49,224 nucleotides of DNA from Candidatus Thorarchaeota archaeon (GTDB taxonomy: Archaea > Asgardarchaeota > Thorarchaeia > Thorarchaeales > Thorarchaeaceae). A program made the translations under genes and the position numbers. The stretch covers positions 1-49,224 of the forward strand of contig JAEOTX010000100.1 in the NCBI GenBank assembly GCA_016839605.1. The letters are read 5' to 3'. Position 1 is the stretch's first letter, and each line of letters starts with the position of its first letter. This document shows, one piece after another, positions 8,510 to 17,462 of the stretch. The notes beneath the pieces are model-generated. The model was given only the letters and a program-made list of their open reading frames with translations, made no database searches and was not told the DNA's origin.

Positions 8510-8716
8510 ATGAGCATATTGAAGGGCTTACGTTCACATCCTGAAAGAGTGGTTGAACGTTTCACCAGATACCTTAATGGTCCAATGGGACGTACGGTCC
8601 TGGAAACTTTGGATGAAGGTGAAAGCTTCATTTTACAAACATCAGAGCATACTTTCAGGGTCACAAGGAAGAGGGGCAAAGCAGTAGTAGAACTGATTTC
8701 GGTGTCATTGCTTTGA
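8510..8716 (+). CDS. small protein of unknown function between the tRNA-Arg genes
   Basis: This is a 68-aa protein from the ATG at 8510, which has GAGGT 8 nt upstream. The longer start at 8438 in the ORF track begins just past the tRNA 3' end and is not supported. The sequence SILKGLRSHPERVVERFTRYLNGPMG is helical and basic. The C-terminal half (ESFILQTSEHTFRVTRKRGKAVVELI) predicts beta strands. I do not recognise a family. It is flanked by two nearly identical tRNA genes. Confidence 0.6.
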   Translation: MSILKGLRSHPERVVERFTRYLNGPMGRTVLETLDEGESFILQTSEHTFRVTRKRGKAVVELISVSLL

Positions 8717-8759
8717 ACCAGCATCTTGTCTGACTCTATTACAGATTTGCAACGAAGAG

Positions 8760-8768
8760 TCTATAAGC
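8760..8768 (+). promoter_or_regulatory. TATA box of second tRNA-Arg
   Basis: TCTATAAGC is centred 25 bp upstream of the second tRNA-Arg gene and nearly repeats the TATA box of the first. Confidence 0.75.
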
Positions 8769-8788
8769 CGACTGAGGCCTCATCCGTT

Positions 8789-8866
8789 GGGGCCGTAGTC
8801 TAGCCTGGATAAGGCACCAGCCTGCGGAGTTGGTAATCCCCGGTTCGAATCCGGGCGGTCCCGCCA
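8789..8866 (+). tRNA. tRNA-Arg (anticodon GCG)
   Basis: This 78-nt tRNA with encoded CCA is identical to the tRNA at 8354-8431 except for one base. The anticodon loop is CTGCGGA instead of CTCCGGA, giving anticodon GCG (reads CGC and CGU, Arg). All stems, the G-U acceptor pair, G15 and the T arm are unchanged. G34 at this Arg isoacceptor is normal for archaea, which lack the A34/inosine solution used by bacteria. Confidence 0.96.
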
Positions 8867-8951
8867 CTGTTTTTCATTACTTTTATCATCGGCGTGAAGC
8901 TTAAATGAGCGGGAAATTCGACAAATATGCTAGTCTTGTTCTGGAAAGACA

Positions 8952-10103
8952 GTGATGCTAGTTGAGATGCGTGTAATGCAGTTCACTCCCCAGAGAATTG
9001 AACGAGTTCATCGGGCCATGAAGAGCGAGAACGTGGAGGCTCTTCTAGTGACAAGAAGGCAGGACGTTCGATATCTGACAGGCTATGAGAGTCCTACCAA
9101 TACACTTCCTACGGGGTGCGTTGTGATTATCGATGAACAGCCTCAGCTAGTGATGTCCAGCCTACAGCATGAAGCACTTGGGCAGAATTCCATAATGGCT
9201 CGAGTTCATCCACTGGACGACAAGCCCTTCGATGAGTGGGGTCTCTATCGCAGCGCGATGTTCTGGGACTCAATAGTCAAGATCCTTGAGGATGCCAGCG
9301 TAGAGAATGGCATGATAGGTCTCCAGCAGGAACGCCTCTCTGTAAAGGAGTTCGAGTATCTCAAGACGAAGGTTCCCGGCGCTGGTTTCAAAGACCTCTC
9401 TTCCTTGCTCTGGAGGCTAAGACAGGTCAAAGATGATGCAGAAATTGAGGCAATCCGCAAAGCAGTCAAAGTGGCTGAGATCGGGATTCGAACGGCTCTT
9501 GAGATCATCGCCCCAGGAAAGACAGAGGCTGATGCATCCATCGAAATAGAAGCAGCAATGAGGGCGGCTGGTGGCCAACTGAGAGGTATCAGGGCTGCAG
9601 TCTTATCAGGGAAACGAGGAAGATTTCCTTTCGCTCAACCAACAGCCAACAGGATTGGTGGAAACGAGCCAGTCGTTATTGATGTTACCGTCAGCGAATC
9701 AGGATACTTTGCTGAAGTTGCTAGAACATTACATACCGGTGTGCCAAAAGAGACTCAACAAAAGGCATACGATGCAGTCTTGCGAGCCTGCAAAGCTGCT
9801 GAGGATAAAATGTCAGCGGGCACAGGAGTTTCGGACGTCTATGGAAGAGTAGCAAAGAAACTAGGCAAGAAGACCCCTATCGGAAGTTTCCTACAGCCAT
9901 TGGGGAACTCGATCGGCCTTGATCTTCAGGAACCTCCTCTAATGGTATCATTCAGCAAAGCCTCACTCAGAGAGGGAATGGTCCTTTCACTTCACCCTAC
10001 ATATTATCACGAGGGAGTAGGTGCTGCGAAGATCGGTGATATGTTTCTTATTACCTCTGATGGTTATGAGAATCTGTCAACTATATCTAGAGAAACAATG
10101 TGA
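8952..10103 (+). CDS. M24 (Xaa-Pro peptidase/creatinase fold) protein, probable pseudoenzyme
   Basis: This 383-aa protein has the two-domain layout of M24B proteins. A creatinase-N domain (about residues 10-140, with LLVTRRQDVRYLTGYES) precedes a pita-bread C-terminal domain. The metal site is badly altered. The first Asp persists (VVIDVTV), but the second Asp is Glu (YFAEVART), the GHGIG histidine is Asn (LGNSIGLD), the EPG glutamate is His (LSLHPTYY), and the last glutamate is Gly (AKIGDMF). Two-metal peptidase activity is therefore unlikely. A creatinase-like metal-independent enzyme or a binding role remains possible. The exact start among several nearby ATG/GTG codons is unsure. A TATA-like gcttaaatga lies near 8898. 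Confidence 0.8.
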   Translation: MMLVEMRVMQFTPQRIERVHRAMKSENVEALLVTRRQDVRYLTGYESPTNTLPTGCVVIIDEQPQLVMSSLQHEALGQNSIMARVHPLDDKPFDEWGLYRSAMFWDSIVKILEDASVENGMIGLQQERLSVKEFEYLKTKVPGAGFKDLSSLLWRLRQVKDDAEIEAIRKAVKVAEIGIRTALEIIAPGKTEADASIEIEAAMRAAGGQLRGIRAAVLSGKRGRFPFAQPTANRIGGNEPVVIDVTVSESGYFAEVARTLHTGVPKETQQKAYDAVLRACKAAEDKMSAGTGVSDVYGRVAKKLGKKTPIGSFLQPLGNSIGLDLQEPPLMVSFSKASLREGMVLSLHPTYYHEGVGAAKIGDMFLITSDGYENLSTISRETM

Positions 10104-10104
10104 T

Positions 10105-10716
10105 TTAGGGTGAGATTTGCCATCGCTTTAGTTTCCGGAAGACCTGCGAGATAGTTTCTGCTCTTTCAGATTGCTTTTCCACTTCTTCCCGCGAGAGTTC
10201 TCGAATCTGAGATGCTGGTACTCCTGAATTGAGGCTCCTAGGAGGGATAACCACATTGGCGGGAACAATGCTACCTGGTGCTAGCCTAATTCCCTCGCCG
10301 AGTGTAGCTCCATCAAAGATTACACATCCTTCGCCCACGTTTGTACTGTCTCCAATGTATACTCCATGAATGACTGAAGCGCTCCCAATTGTGCTCAGAC
10401 TCCCGATGATTGTAGGATTCTCTTCTGAGTGGGCATGAATCACAACACTGTCCTGAACACATGTATTCGCTCCAATGCGGACTGCAGCTTGATCGCCTCG
10501 TATCACAGCTCCTGGCCAAATGCTTGCACCAGAATCGATTTCAACATCGCCAACTATTGTGGCCTGCTCACTAACATAGGCATTAGGATCAATTTTTGGG
10601 TTCTTATCAGCAAATGGAAGAATAGGCAGGATATCCACCTCATCGGACTGTATTCTAGCATTGTTGTTGATTAGACGAATATAAAACATCACATGACATT
10701 GGCCAGTGGAATTCAC
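10105..10716 (-). CDS. gamma-carbonic anhydrase-like hexapeptide-repeat protein
   Basis: This 203-aa left-handed beta-helix protein is of the gamma-CA/PaaY/YrdA type, with repeated I/V-G-x-x-x hexapeptides and the signature VIRGDQAAVRIGANTCVQD. Of the three zinc histidines, the first (VVIHAH) and third (VIHGV) are present. The second, normally in a (V/I)GH motif, is Ser here (TIGSASVIHG), so carbonic anhydrase activity is doubtful. The track start overlaps the upstream thioredoxin stop as ATGA, suggesting translational coupling. The first ~30 residues precede the usual family start, so a shorter protein is possible. Confidence 0.8.
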   Translation of the reverse strand: MNSTGQCHVMFYIRLINNNARIQSDEVDILPILPFADKNPKIDPNAYVSEQATIVGDVEIDSGASIWPGAVIRGDQAAVRIGANTCVQDSVVIHAHSEENPTIIGSLSTIGSASVIHGVYIGDSTNVGEGCVIFDGATLGEGIRLAPGSIVPANVVIPPRSLNSGVPASQIRELSREEVEKQSERAETISQVFRKLKRWQISP

Positions 10717-11102
10717 TGCGGGAAGAATTGCTGGATTACTGCTTCAAAGTGCTCTGCTGGTCTCTTGCCAAATAATCGATTAGTCTTCTTCTTGAGGCGG
10801 CCACTTGGATCATCAAATTCTGCGGGCTCTCCATCAAGGAATACCAATATACAAGGCAATCCAGAGATGTCGTGCTTTCGACTGTAATTCGGAAACTTTT
10901 GCACGTTTATCTGGATGAATGAAACCTCAGGATTGTCACTGTATTTTTCGTCAAGCTCAACCAGTGTGGTCGTAAGAGCCTTGCAGGGTTCACACCATGG
11001 TGCCCAGCAGTCCACGAAAGTTAGACGTGCTTCATTTATGGTGTAATCAATGTCATCGATGGTGACCTCGCGAAGCAACAATATCTCTCCGATCATTGCC
11101 AT
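10713..11102 (-). CDS. thioredoxin-like protein with CEPC site
   Basis: This 129-aa thioredoxin-fold protein has the active site WAPWCEPC at about residues 35-42 in place of the usual WCGPC. The cis-proline segment reads GLPCILVF and contains an extra cysteine. It is cytoplasmic, with no signal peptide. It probably acts as a disulfide reductase or a specialised redox partner. Its stop overlaps the start of the gamma-CA-like gene by 4 nt, so the two form an operon. A second thioredoxin is encoded about 100 bp upstream on the same strand. Confidence 0.85.
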   Translation of the reverse strand: MAMIGEILLLREVTIDDIDYTINEARLTFVDCWAPWCEPCKALTTTLVELDEKYSDNPEVSFIQINVQKFPNYSRKHDISGLPCILVFLDGEPAEFDDPSGRLKKKTNRLFGKRPAEHFEAVIQQFFPQ

Positions 11103-11204
11103 CAGTCAATGAAATCCCTATGAATCTTGCTGCAACTGATGTGATTAGAAATAGAAGAAGTAGCCCGGTAGACCCCATAAGGTCAGACTGGGTATATGGT
11201 TTTT

Positions 11205-11561
11205 CTAAGCTTCAGCAAGTAGCTCTTCTACAATCTGCGTGTACACTTCTGGCGGCATGACTCCCACAAGTCTGTCGATCTTCTTTCCTGCGCCATCATC
11301 AAATACGACACGCTTACCCTCACTGTAGACGAACACGCTTGGAACCCCTGTGACACGATTGCTCATGCTGAACTCCCTGTTTTGATCCACATCCAGCTTG
11401 ACAACCTTGAGCCCCTTGCCCGCGTACTTCTCATCTAGCTCTTCGAGAATCGGGGATAGGGTCCTGCAAGGACCACACCATACTGCGTGACAATCCAGAA
11501 AAACAACCTTGTGGTCGCTTACAACCTTATCTAATTCGTCAGATTTTATCTCTTTAACCAT
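11205..11561 (-). CDS. trxA: thioredoxin (CGPC)
   Basis: This is a thioredoxin of 118 aa from the internal ATG (MVKEIKSDELDKVV). The track's 17-residue extension is not typical of the family. The active site is VWCGPC, the cis-proline segment is TGVPSVFVY, and the C-terminal helix follows normally. It should serve as the general cytoplasmic disulfide reductant, presumably with a thioredoxin reductase encoded elsewhere. A GGAG lies 11 nt before the chosen start. It is divergent from the helicase gene, and a minus-strand TATA-like cttttaa is near 11623. Confidence 0.88.
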   Translation of the reverse strand: MVKEIKSDELDKVVSDHKVVFLDCHAVWCGPCRTLSPILEELDEKYAGKGLKVVKLDVDQNREFSMSNRVTGVPSVFVYSEGKRVVFDDGAGKKIDRLVGVMPPEVYTQIVEELLAEA

Positions 11562-11695
11562 GTAACTGTCATCTCCCTGCGAACGGAGCGATTGTGCGTT
11601 CTCTCTGAACAACCGTTAAAAGTCTTGCTGTATTTGCAGAAGACCGTCCTCCTGCCAAACTTTGATAAGTTCAACAAAGTGAGGTCGCAGGAACG

Positions 11696-14347
11696 GTGGT
11701 CATCGTGCCTGTACTTCACTGCCCAAAGTGTGGCTCAAAGCTGTACATCAAGAAGGGCGGCCACATATGGACAGTAAGATGCTCAACCTGCCAAGTAGAG
11801 ATTCTAGAGGATGGTCAGAGGAAGGACCTCTTTGATGCTTATGATGCATATTCAAGGGCTCTGAAGGAAGGGACAATCACACCATCTTCTGGGACCAAAT
11901 CCAGAGCAAGAGTCTCGGCGAGCACTGAATCCCCACCCAGTTCAGTCCGAGCCAGACGTACTAGAGGCATGCGGGTTCAGTCTGAAGAGGAGATTACACG
12001 ACTTGTAGAAGATGGTGGAGCTCTGCTAGACACGATTACTGATTCAGTGAAATCGATTGTTGGGAGCGGGCAAGACTATCTTGTGAAGTACAGGTTCATA
12101 CCATCCTCTGACGCGGAATACGGCCGAGACCTCGAAGCAGTAAAGATACCCACAAGACTGAGAGAGTTGCTGGCTAGAAAGGGAATAACACAGCTTTACA
12201 GATTTCAGGATGAATCATTCGAAGCCATACTTGCTGGGGAGGATGTTGTCATTGCAGCTCCAACGGCACAGGGCAAGACTGAGGCGTTCATACTCCCAAT
12301 TATCCGAAAGCTGCTCATAACAATTAAAGACTCATTCATGGACTCAGGAATCAGAGCACTTCTAATCTATCCCACAAAGGCATTAGCTCGGGATCAGTAC
12401 GACAAGATCATTGAGATGTGCAAAGCATCCGGTGTGAGCGTGGGTATCTTTGATGGTGATGTGTCTCAGAGTCAGAGACAAAAAATCTATTCAGCCCCCC
12501 CAGATATACTTCTCACTAATCCGGATGTTCTCCACTATCATCTTGGGTGGACAAGCTCACGTCTAGTTCCACTCCTGCACACCGTGAGATATGTGGTCCT
12601 AGATGAAATCCATCTATACACAGGATCAATGGGTGCTAATGTCTACTACATCCTGAAACGTCTTGAGCTTGAAGCTGGTGCGTTTCAGAAGATTGGAGCG
12701 TCAGCCACAATATCAAATCCAAAGGAGTTCGCTGACCAATTATTCGACAACGAAGTGCGCTTAATCGAGTCTGAGAGCGCAAAACGAGGTCCAATTCACT
12801 TCACAATGTTCTACCCTGGTAATCGAAGCAAATATACCATGATTGTTGACATAGTGAGGAGGCTACAAGAGGGCGGGTTCAAGACGCTGGTGTTTGGGAA
12901 CACCCACTCTGAGGCTGAAGTCCTAAACATGCTCATCAGAGATACCGGTGTTAGATCTATGGTACATAGAGCAGGACTCACCAAGAAGTATCGTAGTGAA
13001 GTCGAATCTCAGTTCAAATCAGGCGACCTTCATTGTCTGGTGTCAACTCCCACTCTTGAGCTTGGAATAGACATTGGCGACCTCGACAGTGTCGTGAGTA
13101 TGATTGTGTCGATAACACGACTGACTCAAAGGATTGGTCGGGCAGGGAGAAAGGGTCAGGAAAGTGTCGCAGTGTTGGCTCTCCGCGAAAACGACCCTAT
13201 TTCCTCATTCTACAGGCATGAACCAGAGAAATACTTCACAGACATTGATGCAGCCTACATGGAGCCTGAAAATGAGGTGGTCGGGTTTTATCAGCTCATT
13301 GCTGCGGCCATGAGTGGCAAGTTGAACGTTTCGATGCTCCCTCGGCAGGAGAAGATCATTGATACTCTAGTAGAGGAGGGTCTCGTTCGTGTAGAGGATG
13401 ATGGTAGGGTACGTATTGCAGACTTTGAGTCAGCTCAAAGGAAATGGAGAGGCTACAGTATACGCGGAATCGGCGACACAATCCAGATCAAGCTGGATAA
13501 GAAGACCCTCGGTCAAAGATCAATGCCAATGGCTGCACAAGAATTGCATCCGGGTGCGATCTATCTCCATGGCGGCCGGAATTACATGTCGGTAGACTTC
13601 CGGTACACCCCAGGCTTTGGAAGAGCCAAAGTGGTCCCATTTACAGACCGAAGTGTGCACACAAAGCCGCTTTACTCTACCATGCCTAAGATAATGGACA
13701 TTTTAGAAGAGCAGAAGACTCTCGGCATGAACGTCATCTATTGCACCCTTGAGATGACTCAGACAGTATACGGTTTTGTAAAGAAAGAAACCAGGTCCGG
13801 AAAGGTGGTTGGGCGGTCCGATTTAGCCACCCCTCTCACTTACAAGTATACAACTCGAGGGCTTGCATTTGGTGCGCCAGAGCCTGTGAGAACAGTCAAT
13901 GATTACATTGATGGTAAACTCCTGGGTGCCAAAGGAACACGTATGGGCCCCGCGGAGCTGTATGGTGGGTCTTTCCATGCACTTGAACACGTTGTGATTG
14001 AGTCAAGTGACATGCTAACCGGAGGAAGCACAAGAGAGATTGGCGGAGTATCCATGGGTGACTCTGGTATCATTTTTGTCTATGATGGTAGTCCTGGAGG
14101 AAATGGTGCCTCAAAGCTATTATTCACTCGGCTAGATGAGGCATTCAAACGAACAAAAACGATACTGGAGAAATGTGACTGCAAGACTATTGACGGATGT
14201 CCTCTCTGCACCTACTCATATCAATGTGGGAATAACAACCGACCTCTCTTTAAGCTCGGTGCACTAGAAAGTGTGAATCTCATTCTTGGAAACGCCAAGA
14301 CAGAGGTCGACACAAAGGGGTATGCGGGATATGAACCACTTGTCTAG
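11696..14347 (+). CDS. Hrq1/MrfA-type DEAD/DEAH helicase with DUF1998 domain
   Basis: This 883-aa superfamily 2 helicase begins with a zinc ribbon (CPKCGSKL...VRCSTC). The RecA1 domain shows the Q-like FQDESFEAI, Walker A APTAQGKTEA, and DEIH box VVLDEIHLYTG. RecA2 shows STPTLELGIDIGDLD and RIGRAGRKGQ. The C-terminal region is DUF1998-like with the four-cysteine cluster CDCKTIDGCPLCTYSYQC. This architecture matches Hrq1/MrfA helicases, which translocate 3'-5' and act in DNA damage repair such as mitomycin C lesions. Start choice (GTG 11696) is moderately sure. arcS follows after 8 bp, so the helicase heads the operon. Confidence 0.9.
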   Translation: MVIVPVLHCPKCGSKLYIKKGGHIWTVRCSTCQVEILEDGQRKDLFDAYDAYSRALKEGTITPSSGTKSRARVSASTESPPSSVRARRTRGMRVQSEEEITRLVEDGGALLDTITDSVKSIVGSGQDYLVKYRFIPSSDAEYGRDLEAVKIPTRLRELLARKGITQLYRFQDESFEAILAGEDVVIAAPTAQGKTEAFILPIIRKLLITIKDSFMDSGIRALLIYPTKALARDQYDKIIEMCKASGVSVGIFDGDVSQSQRQKIYSAPPDILLTNPDVLHYHLGWTSSRLVPLLHTVRYVVLDEIHLYTGSMGANVYYILKRLELEAGAFQKIGASATISNPKEFADQLFDNEVRLIESESAKRGPIHFTMFYPGNRSKYTMIVDIVRRLQEGGFKTLVFGNTHSEAEVLNMLIRDTGVRSMVHRAGLTKKYRSEVESQFKSGDLHCLVSTPTLELGIDIGDLDSVVSMIVSITRLTQRIGRAGRKGQESVAVLALRENDPISSFYRHEPEKYFTDIDAAYMEPENEVVGFYQLIAAAMSGKLNVSMLPRQEKIIDTLVEEGLVRVEDDGRVRIADFESAQRKWRGYSIRGIGDTIQIKLDKKTLGQRSMPMAAQELHPGAIYLHGGRNYMSVDFRYTPGFGRAKVVPFTDRSVHTKPLYSTMPKIMDILEEQKTLGMNVIYCTLEMTQTVYGFVKKETRSGKVVGRSDLATPLTYKYTTRGLAFGAPEPVRTVNDYIDGKLLGAKGTRMGPAELYGGSFHALEHVVIESSDMLTGGSTREIGGVSMGDSGIIFVYDGSPGGNGASKLLFTRLDEAFKRTKTILEKCDCKTIDGCPLCTYSYQCGNNNRPLFKLGALESVNLILGNAKTEVDTKGYAGYEPLV

Positions 14348-14355
14348 AAAATGAG

Positions 14356-16305
14356 ATGATTGAAATGACGAAGTTCTTGATTGCCAGAGGTCATGACGGA
14401 CCGGCTCGCGTAGGTTCCTATTCGATGGGTGAGATGGCAATCAGCACACCAGTCCTAATAGGACCCTCTCAAGCAGAATCTCTTGCTCTGCGCTACAACA
14501 CCTATGAGAGGTCCGAACTTCTCAAAGACACCCCTATGGTTGTAGCAATACCAGGCATCAAAGACATTCTGCTCACTAACCTACGTGAGTATGATTCAAT
14601 ATTGCTTCCTTCTTTGATAGGTGATGAGATTCTTGGCGTAGAGGCTGGGAAGCTCCTACTGCAGCAGCAAATGTCTTTCATTAAGGAACAGGAGATTACA
14701 CCATCAAGTGCTATAGTACGAGTGCCAGCATCTCTTGATTCAGAGTCGCTTCGTCAGGGATTGCAGCAATTCAGTCAAGCTGGAGTGAGAGCCGCTGCCT
14801 TTCGATTCACTGGAGCCCTCGGCCCTACTGATTTCCAAATGCTCATTCTTCGGAGTCAAATCCCCCGTAATTGGTTCGCACTAGCGATTGGTCGTATTGA
14901 TCCTCACTCACTACCGTTGATGCATTACCTCGGGTTCGACGCCATTGATTCGAGCCGTGCATTTGAAGCAGCTACACAAGGAATCAGATTATGGCGCATG
15001 GGTTCAGAGCAGCTGACTGATGGGGAGAGTGCTAGACATTGTTCCTGTTCAGCTTGCACATCACATTCGGACATCAATAGCTTGGACAATGACCGCCTAA
15101 TCGAAACTCTGATGAAACACAATCTATCGACATATCAGATGCTGCTCTCTGAGAGTATTCAGGCAATGCGGTCGGGGCGGTTGCGATGGCTAGTTGAATC
15201 GTTTACGCATGCTACGCCTTCTATGGCATCTATTCTTAGAAAGATCGATAGAGATCTGTATTCATTCTTGGAGGAATTTACGCCTACCGTGGGAAAATCC
15301 CTGATGCCTCTCATCGGTCCGGAATCGTACAATTCCCCTGCAATCAGACGTTTTCGTGATAAAGTGGCTTCGCGCTTCAAGCCGCCAGTTCATAAGAAGC
15401 TCGTCTTGCTTCTGCCATGTTCAGCAAGGAAGCCCTACTCTGACTCAAAATCGCACAAGCGATTTGCCAGAACAATGGATTATGCAATTGGAACTGCAAG
15501 GTATGGTATTGCTGAAACAATTCTGACATCGCCACTAGGAGTCATTCCGAGGGAGTTGGAACGGATTCATCCAGTAGCGCAGTATGATATTCCCGTGACC
15601 GGAGATTGGGACAGTGAAGAGACCGCTATTGCAGTCCGAGCACTCACAACGCATATGGGAAAATTCGAAGAGTCTGTCGTTGTTGTAGCACATGTATCTG
15701 GTGGTTATCTCGATATTGTGAAGAACGCAGAAGACAATCTCAAACAGACACTGATCTATACCTCTTCAAATGACCGAGCTACAAGTGGAGCCTCACTTGA
15801 CCTACTTGATGAGACGCTTAGAGATATGCGCGAATTAGTCCTTGATGGTGAACATCGGCGTAGCGACCTCGAAGACACACTTCGTGCCACGGCTGATTAT
15901 CAGTTTGGTTCAGGTGCAGGTGGGTTACTTATTCCAGAGGGTGCTGGCCTAAGAGGTAAGCTGTATAGAACGGTCATCTGCCAGATTGATAGAGAGCAGA
16001 TATGTGCTTACAACGCCGCTTCTGGAATGCTGTCACTAACCCTTGCAGGCGCGCGAAGAATCGCAGACTTGGGTCAAAGCTGGATTCGCTTTGAAGGGCA
16101 GGAGGTCAAGGGTGGGTCGATTTTTGCGGTTGGAGTGAAAGAGGCAGACTCTGGCATTCGCCCCGGAGATGAGGTCATTATCATTGACCGGGGTGAAAAT
16201 GTAGTTGCAGTCGGTCGAAGTGAAATGTCTGGCAGTGAGATGTGCGAGTTTGAGAAAGGCAGGGCAGTGACAGTTCGCCACAAGTTGGGGGTGACACCAA
16301 AATGA
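14356..16305 (+). CDS. arcS: archaeosine synthase ArcS (TGT-like, PUA)
   Basis: This 649-aa archaeosine synthase (TgtA2) transfers lysine onto preQ0 at tRNA position 15 as the first step from preQ0 to archaeosine. The N-terminal TGT-like barrel lacks the catalytic residues of true TGT and has a CSCSAC cluster near residue 230. The middle carries the ArcS hallmark LLPCSARKPYSDSKSHKRF. The C-terminal ~75 residues form a PUA RNA-binding domain (GARRIADLGQSWI...GDEVIIIDRGENVVAVGRSEM). Its last codons overlap the start of raSEA (ATGA). Both tRNA-Arg genes in the window carry G15, the substrate position. Confidence 0.93.
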   Translation: MIEMTKFLIARGHDGPARVGSYSMGEMAISTPVLIGPSQAESLALRYNTYERSELLKDTPMVVAIPGIKDILLTNLREYDSILLPSLIGDEILGVEAGKLLLQQQMSFIKEQEITPSSAIVRVPASLDSESLRQGLQQFSQAGVRAAAFRFTGALGPTDFQMLILRSQIPRNWFALAIGRIDPHSLPLMHYLGFDAIDSSRAFEAATQGIRLWRMGSEQLTDGESARHCSCSACTSHSDINSLDNDRLIETLMKHNLSTYQMLLSESIQAMRSGRLRWLVESFTHATPSMASILRKIDRDLYSFLEEFTPTVGKSLMPLIGPESYNSPAIRRFRDKVASRFKPPVHKKLVLLLPCSARKPYSDSKSHKRFARTMDYAIGTARYGIAETILTSPLGVIPRELERIHPVAQYDIPVTGDWDSEETAIAVRALTTHMGKFEESVVVVAHVSGGYLDIVKNAEDNLKQTLIYTSSNDRATSGASLDLLDETLRDMRELVLDGEHRRSDLEDTLRATADYQFGSGAGGLLIPEGAGLRGKLYRTVICQIDREQICAYNAASGMLSLTLAGARRIADLGQSWIRFEGQEVKGGSIFAVGVKEADSGIRPGDEVIIIDRGENVVAVGRSEMSGSEMCEFEKGRAVTVRHKLGVTPK

Positions 16306-17402
16306 GCAGGATGCCTGAAGGGCTCAAGGAAATAATCACAAAGGCTAGCCTGAGCGCACGAGGTAGTTCTCTTTCACGAATTCGCAAGAAAGCTCTGTCA
16401 GAACCCGCAGCCAAATGGGTGGCTCAAAGTCGCATAGGCGATGAGGTGGGTCAAGCACTATCTGTAGTACTGGCCACCCCGGGGTGTACTCATGCTCGAG
16501 GTGAGAAAGGTGGCTGTACCATGTGCAGCTATATTTTGGATGGTGCAAGTCAAAAGGTGTCATCAGAAAACCTCATTCTGCAATTCCAGCATGCTATGGC
16601 TTCACTAGAGGGACTCTCCGGGCCAATCTCGGTTAAGGTGTATACGAGTGGTAGCTTTCTAGATCCCGATGAAGTTTCTTTGGAAGCAAGAGTTGAGATT
16701 CTGAAAGATATAGCTATAGACGACCGTGTTCGTCAAGTGGTAATTGAGTCACGTCCTGAGTTCGTGACTGATGAAGCAGCGGAGCTTGTTCGTGAGAGTC
16801 TAGGCGATAGAGAGATCGAGATGGCAATTGGCCTTGAGAGTATTGATGATGAAGTACGGTCTTTCTGTATCAACAAGGGCTTCTCACTTAGCGAGTTCGA
16901 AAAGGCAGTGAGAACTGCATCAGCTCATGACATTGGAACTAGGGCATATGTGCTAATCAAGCCTCCCTTTCTCACAGAACGTGATGCTCTTCTTGATTCG
17001 ATTCGGACAATCATTGATGCAGCAAAATTAGGTGTCACATCAATCTCTGCTAATCCTGTAAATATCCAGAAGCATACCCTCGTAGAGCGCATGTGGTCTA
17101 GAGGCACCTACAGACCTCCTTGGCTATGGACTGTGACGGAGATTCTCAAACAATCAAGAGATCAGGTGTCATCCAAAGTGAATATTGTCTGTGATCCTGT
17201 GGCAGCTGGCAAACCAAGAGGCACTCACAACTGCGGAAAATGTGACAGTGCATTCATCAAAGCCATTCGTCAGTTTTCGCTCGACCAGAATAGCAGGCAT
17301 TTAGAAGAACTCGAATGCGGCTGCAAGGCACAATGGAGTCATGTTCTAGATCATGAGGACTTTTCACAACTGGTGCATTCCTCTAGGTTCCGTATGCATT
17401 AG
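16302..17402 (+). CDS. raSEA: archaeosine biosynthesis radical SAM protein RaSEA
   Basis: This 366-aa radical SAM enzyme is the known partner of ArcS. RaSEA converts the preQ0-lysine adduct at tRNA G15 to archaeosine. The iron-sulfur motif is CTHARGEKGGCTMC (C-x9-C-x2-C), the longer spacing used by this family rather than C-x3-C-x2-C. Other features are the YTSGSFLDPDEV segment, a SAM-region IESRPEFV, AIGLESIDDEVR, and C-terminal cysteines (CGKC, ECGC). Its ATG overlaps the arcS stop by 4 nt. The adjacency makes the functional call strong. Confidence 0.93.
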   Translation: MSRMPEGLKEIITKASLSARGSSLSRIRKKALSEPAAKWVAQSRIGDEVGQALSVVLATPGCTHARGEKGGCTMCSYILDGASQKVSSENLILQFQHAMASLEGLSGPISVKVYTSGSFLDPDEVSLEARVEILKDIAIDDRVRQVVIESRPEFVTDEAAELVRESLGDREIEMAIGLESIDDEVRSFCINKGFSLSEFEKAVRTASAHDIGTRAYVLIKPPFLTERDALLDSIRTIIDAAKLGVTSISANPVNIQKHTLVERMWSRGTYRPPWLWTVTEILKQSRDQVSSKVNIVCDPVAAGKPRGTHNCGKCDSAFIKAIRQFSLDQNSRHLEELECGCKAQWSHVLDHEDFSQLVHSSRFRMH

Positions 17403-17417
17403 AAAACCCTTAAGAGA

Positions 17418-17427
17418 AACATATAGC
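17418..17427 (+). promoter_or_regulatory. TATA-like box upstream of 17463 gene
   Basis: AACATATAGC lies about 40 bp upstream of the ATG at 17463. This leaves room for a short leader with the GAGGT ribosome site 7 nt before the start. Confidence 0.5.
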
Positions 17428-17462
17428 GGTCCGTTCTATTCGGAAGTGACGAGGTCGTATCA

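Noticed and set aside
8365-8724. Minus-strand 119-aa ORF
   Set aside because: It runs antisense through the tRNA and the small ORF at 8510 and shows no protein-like features.
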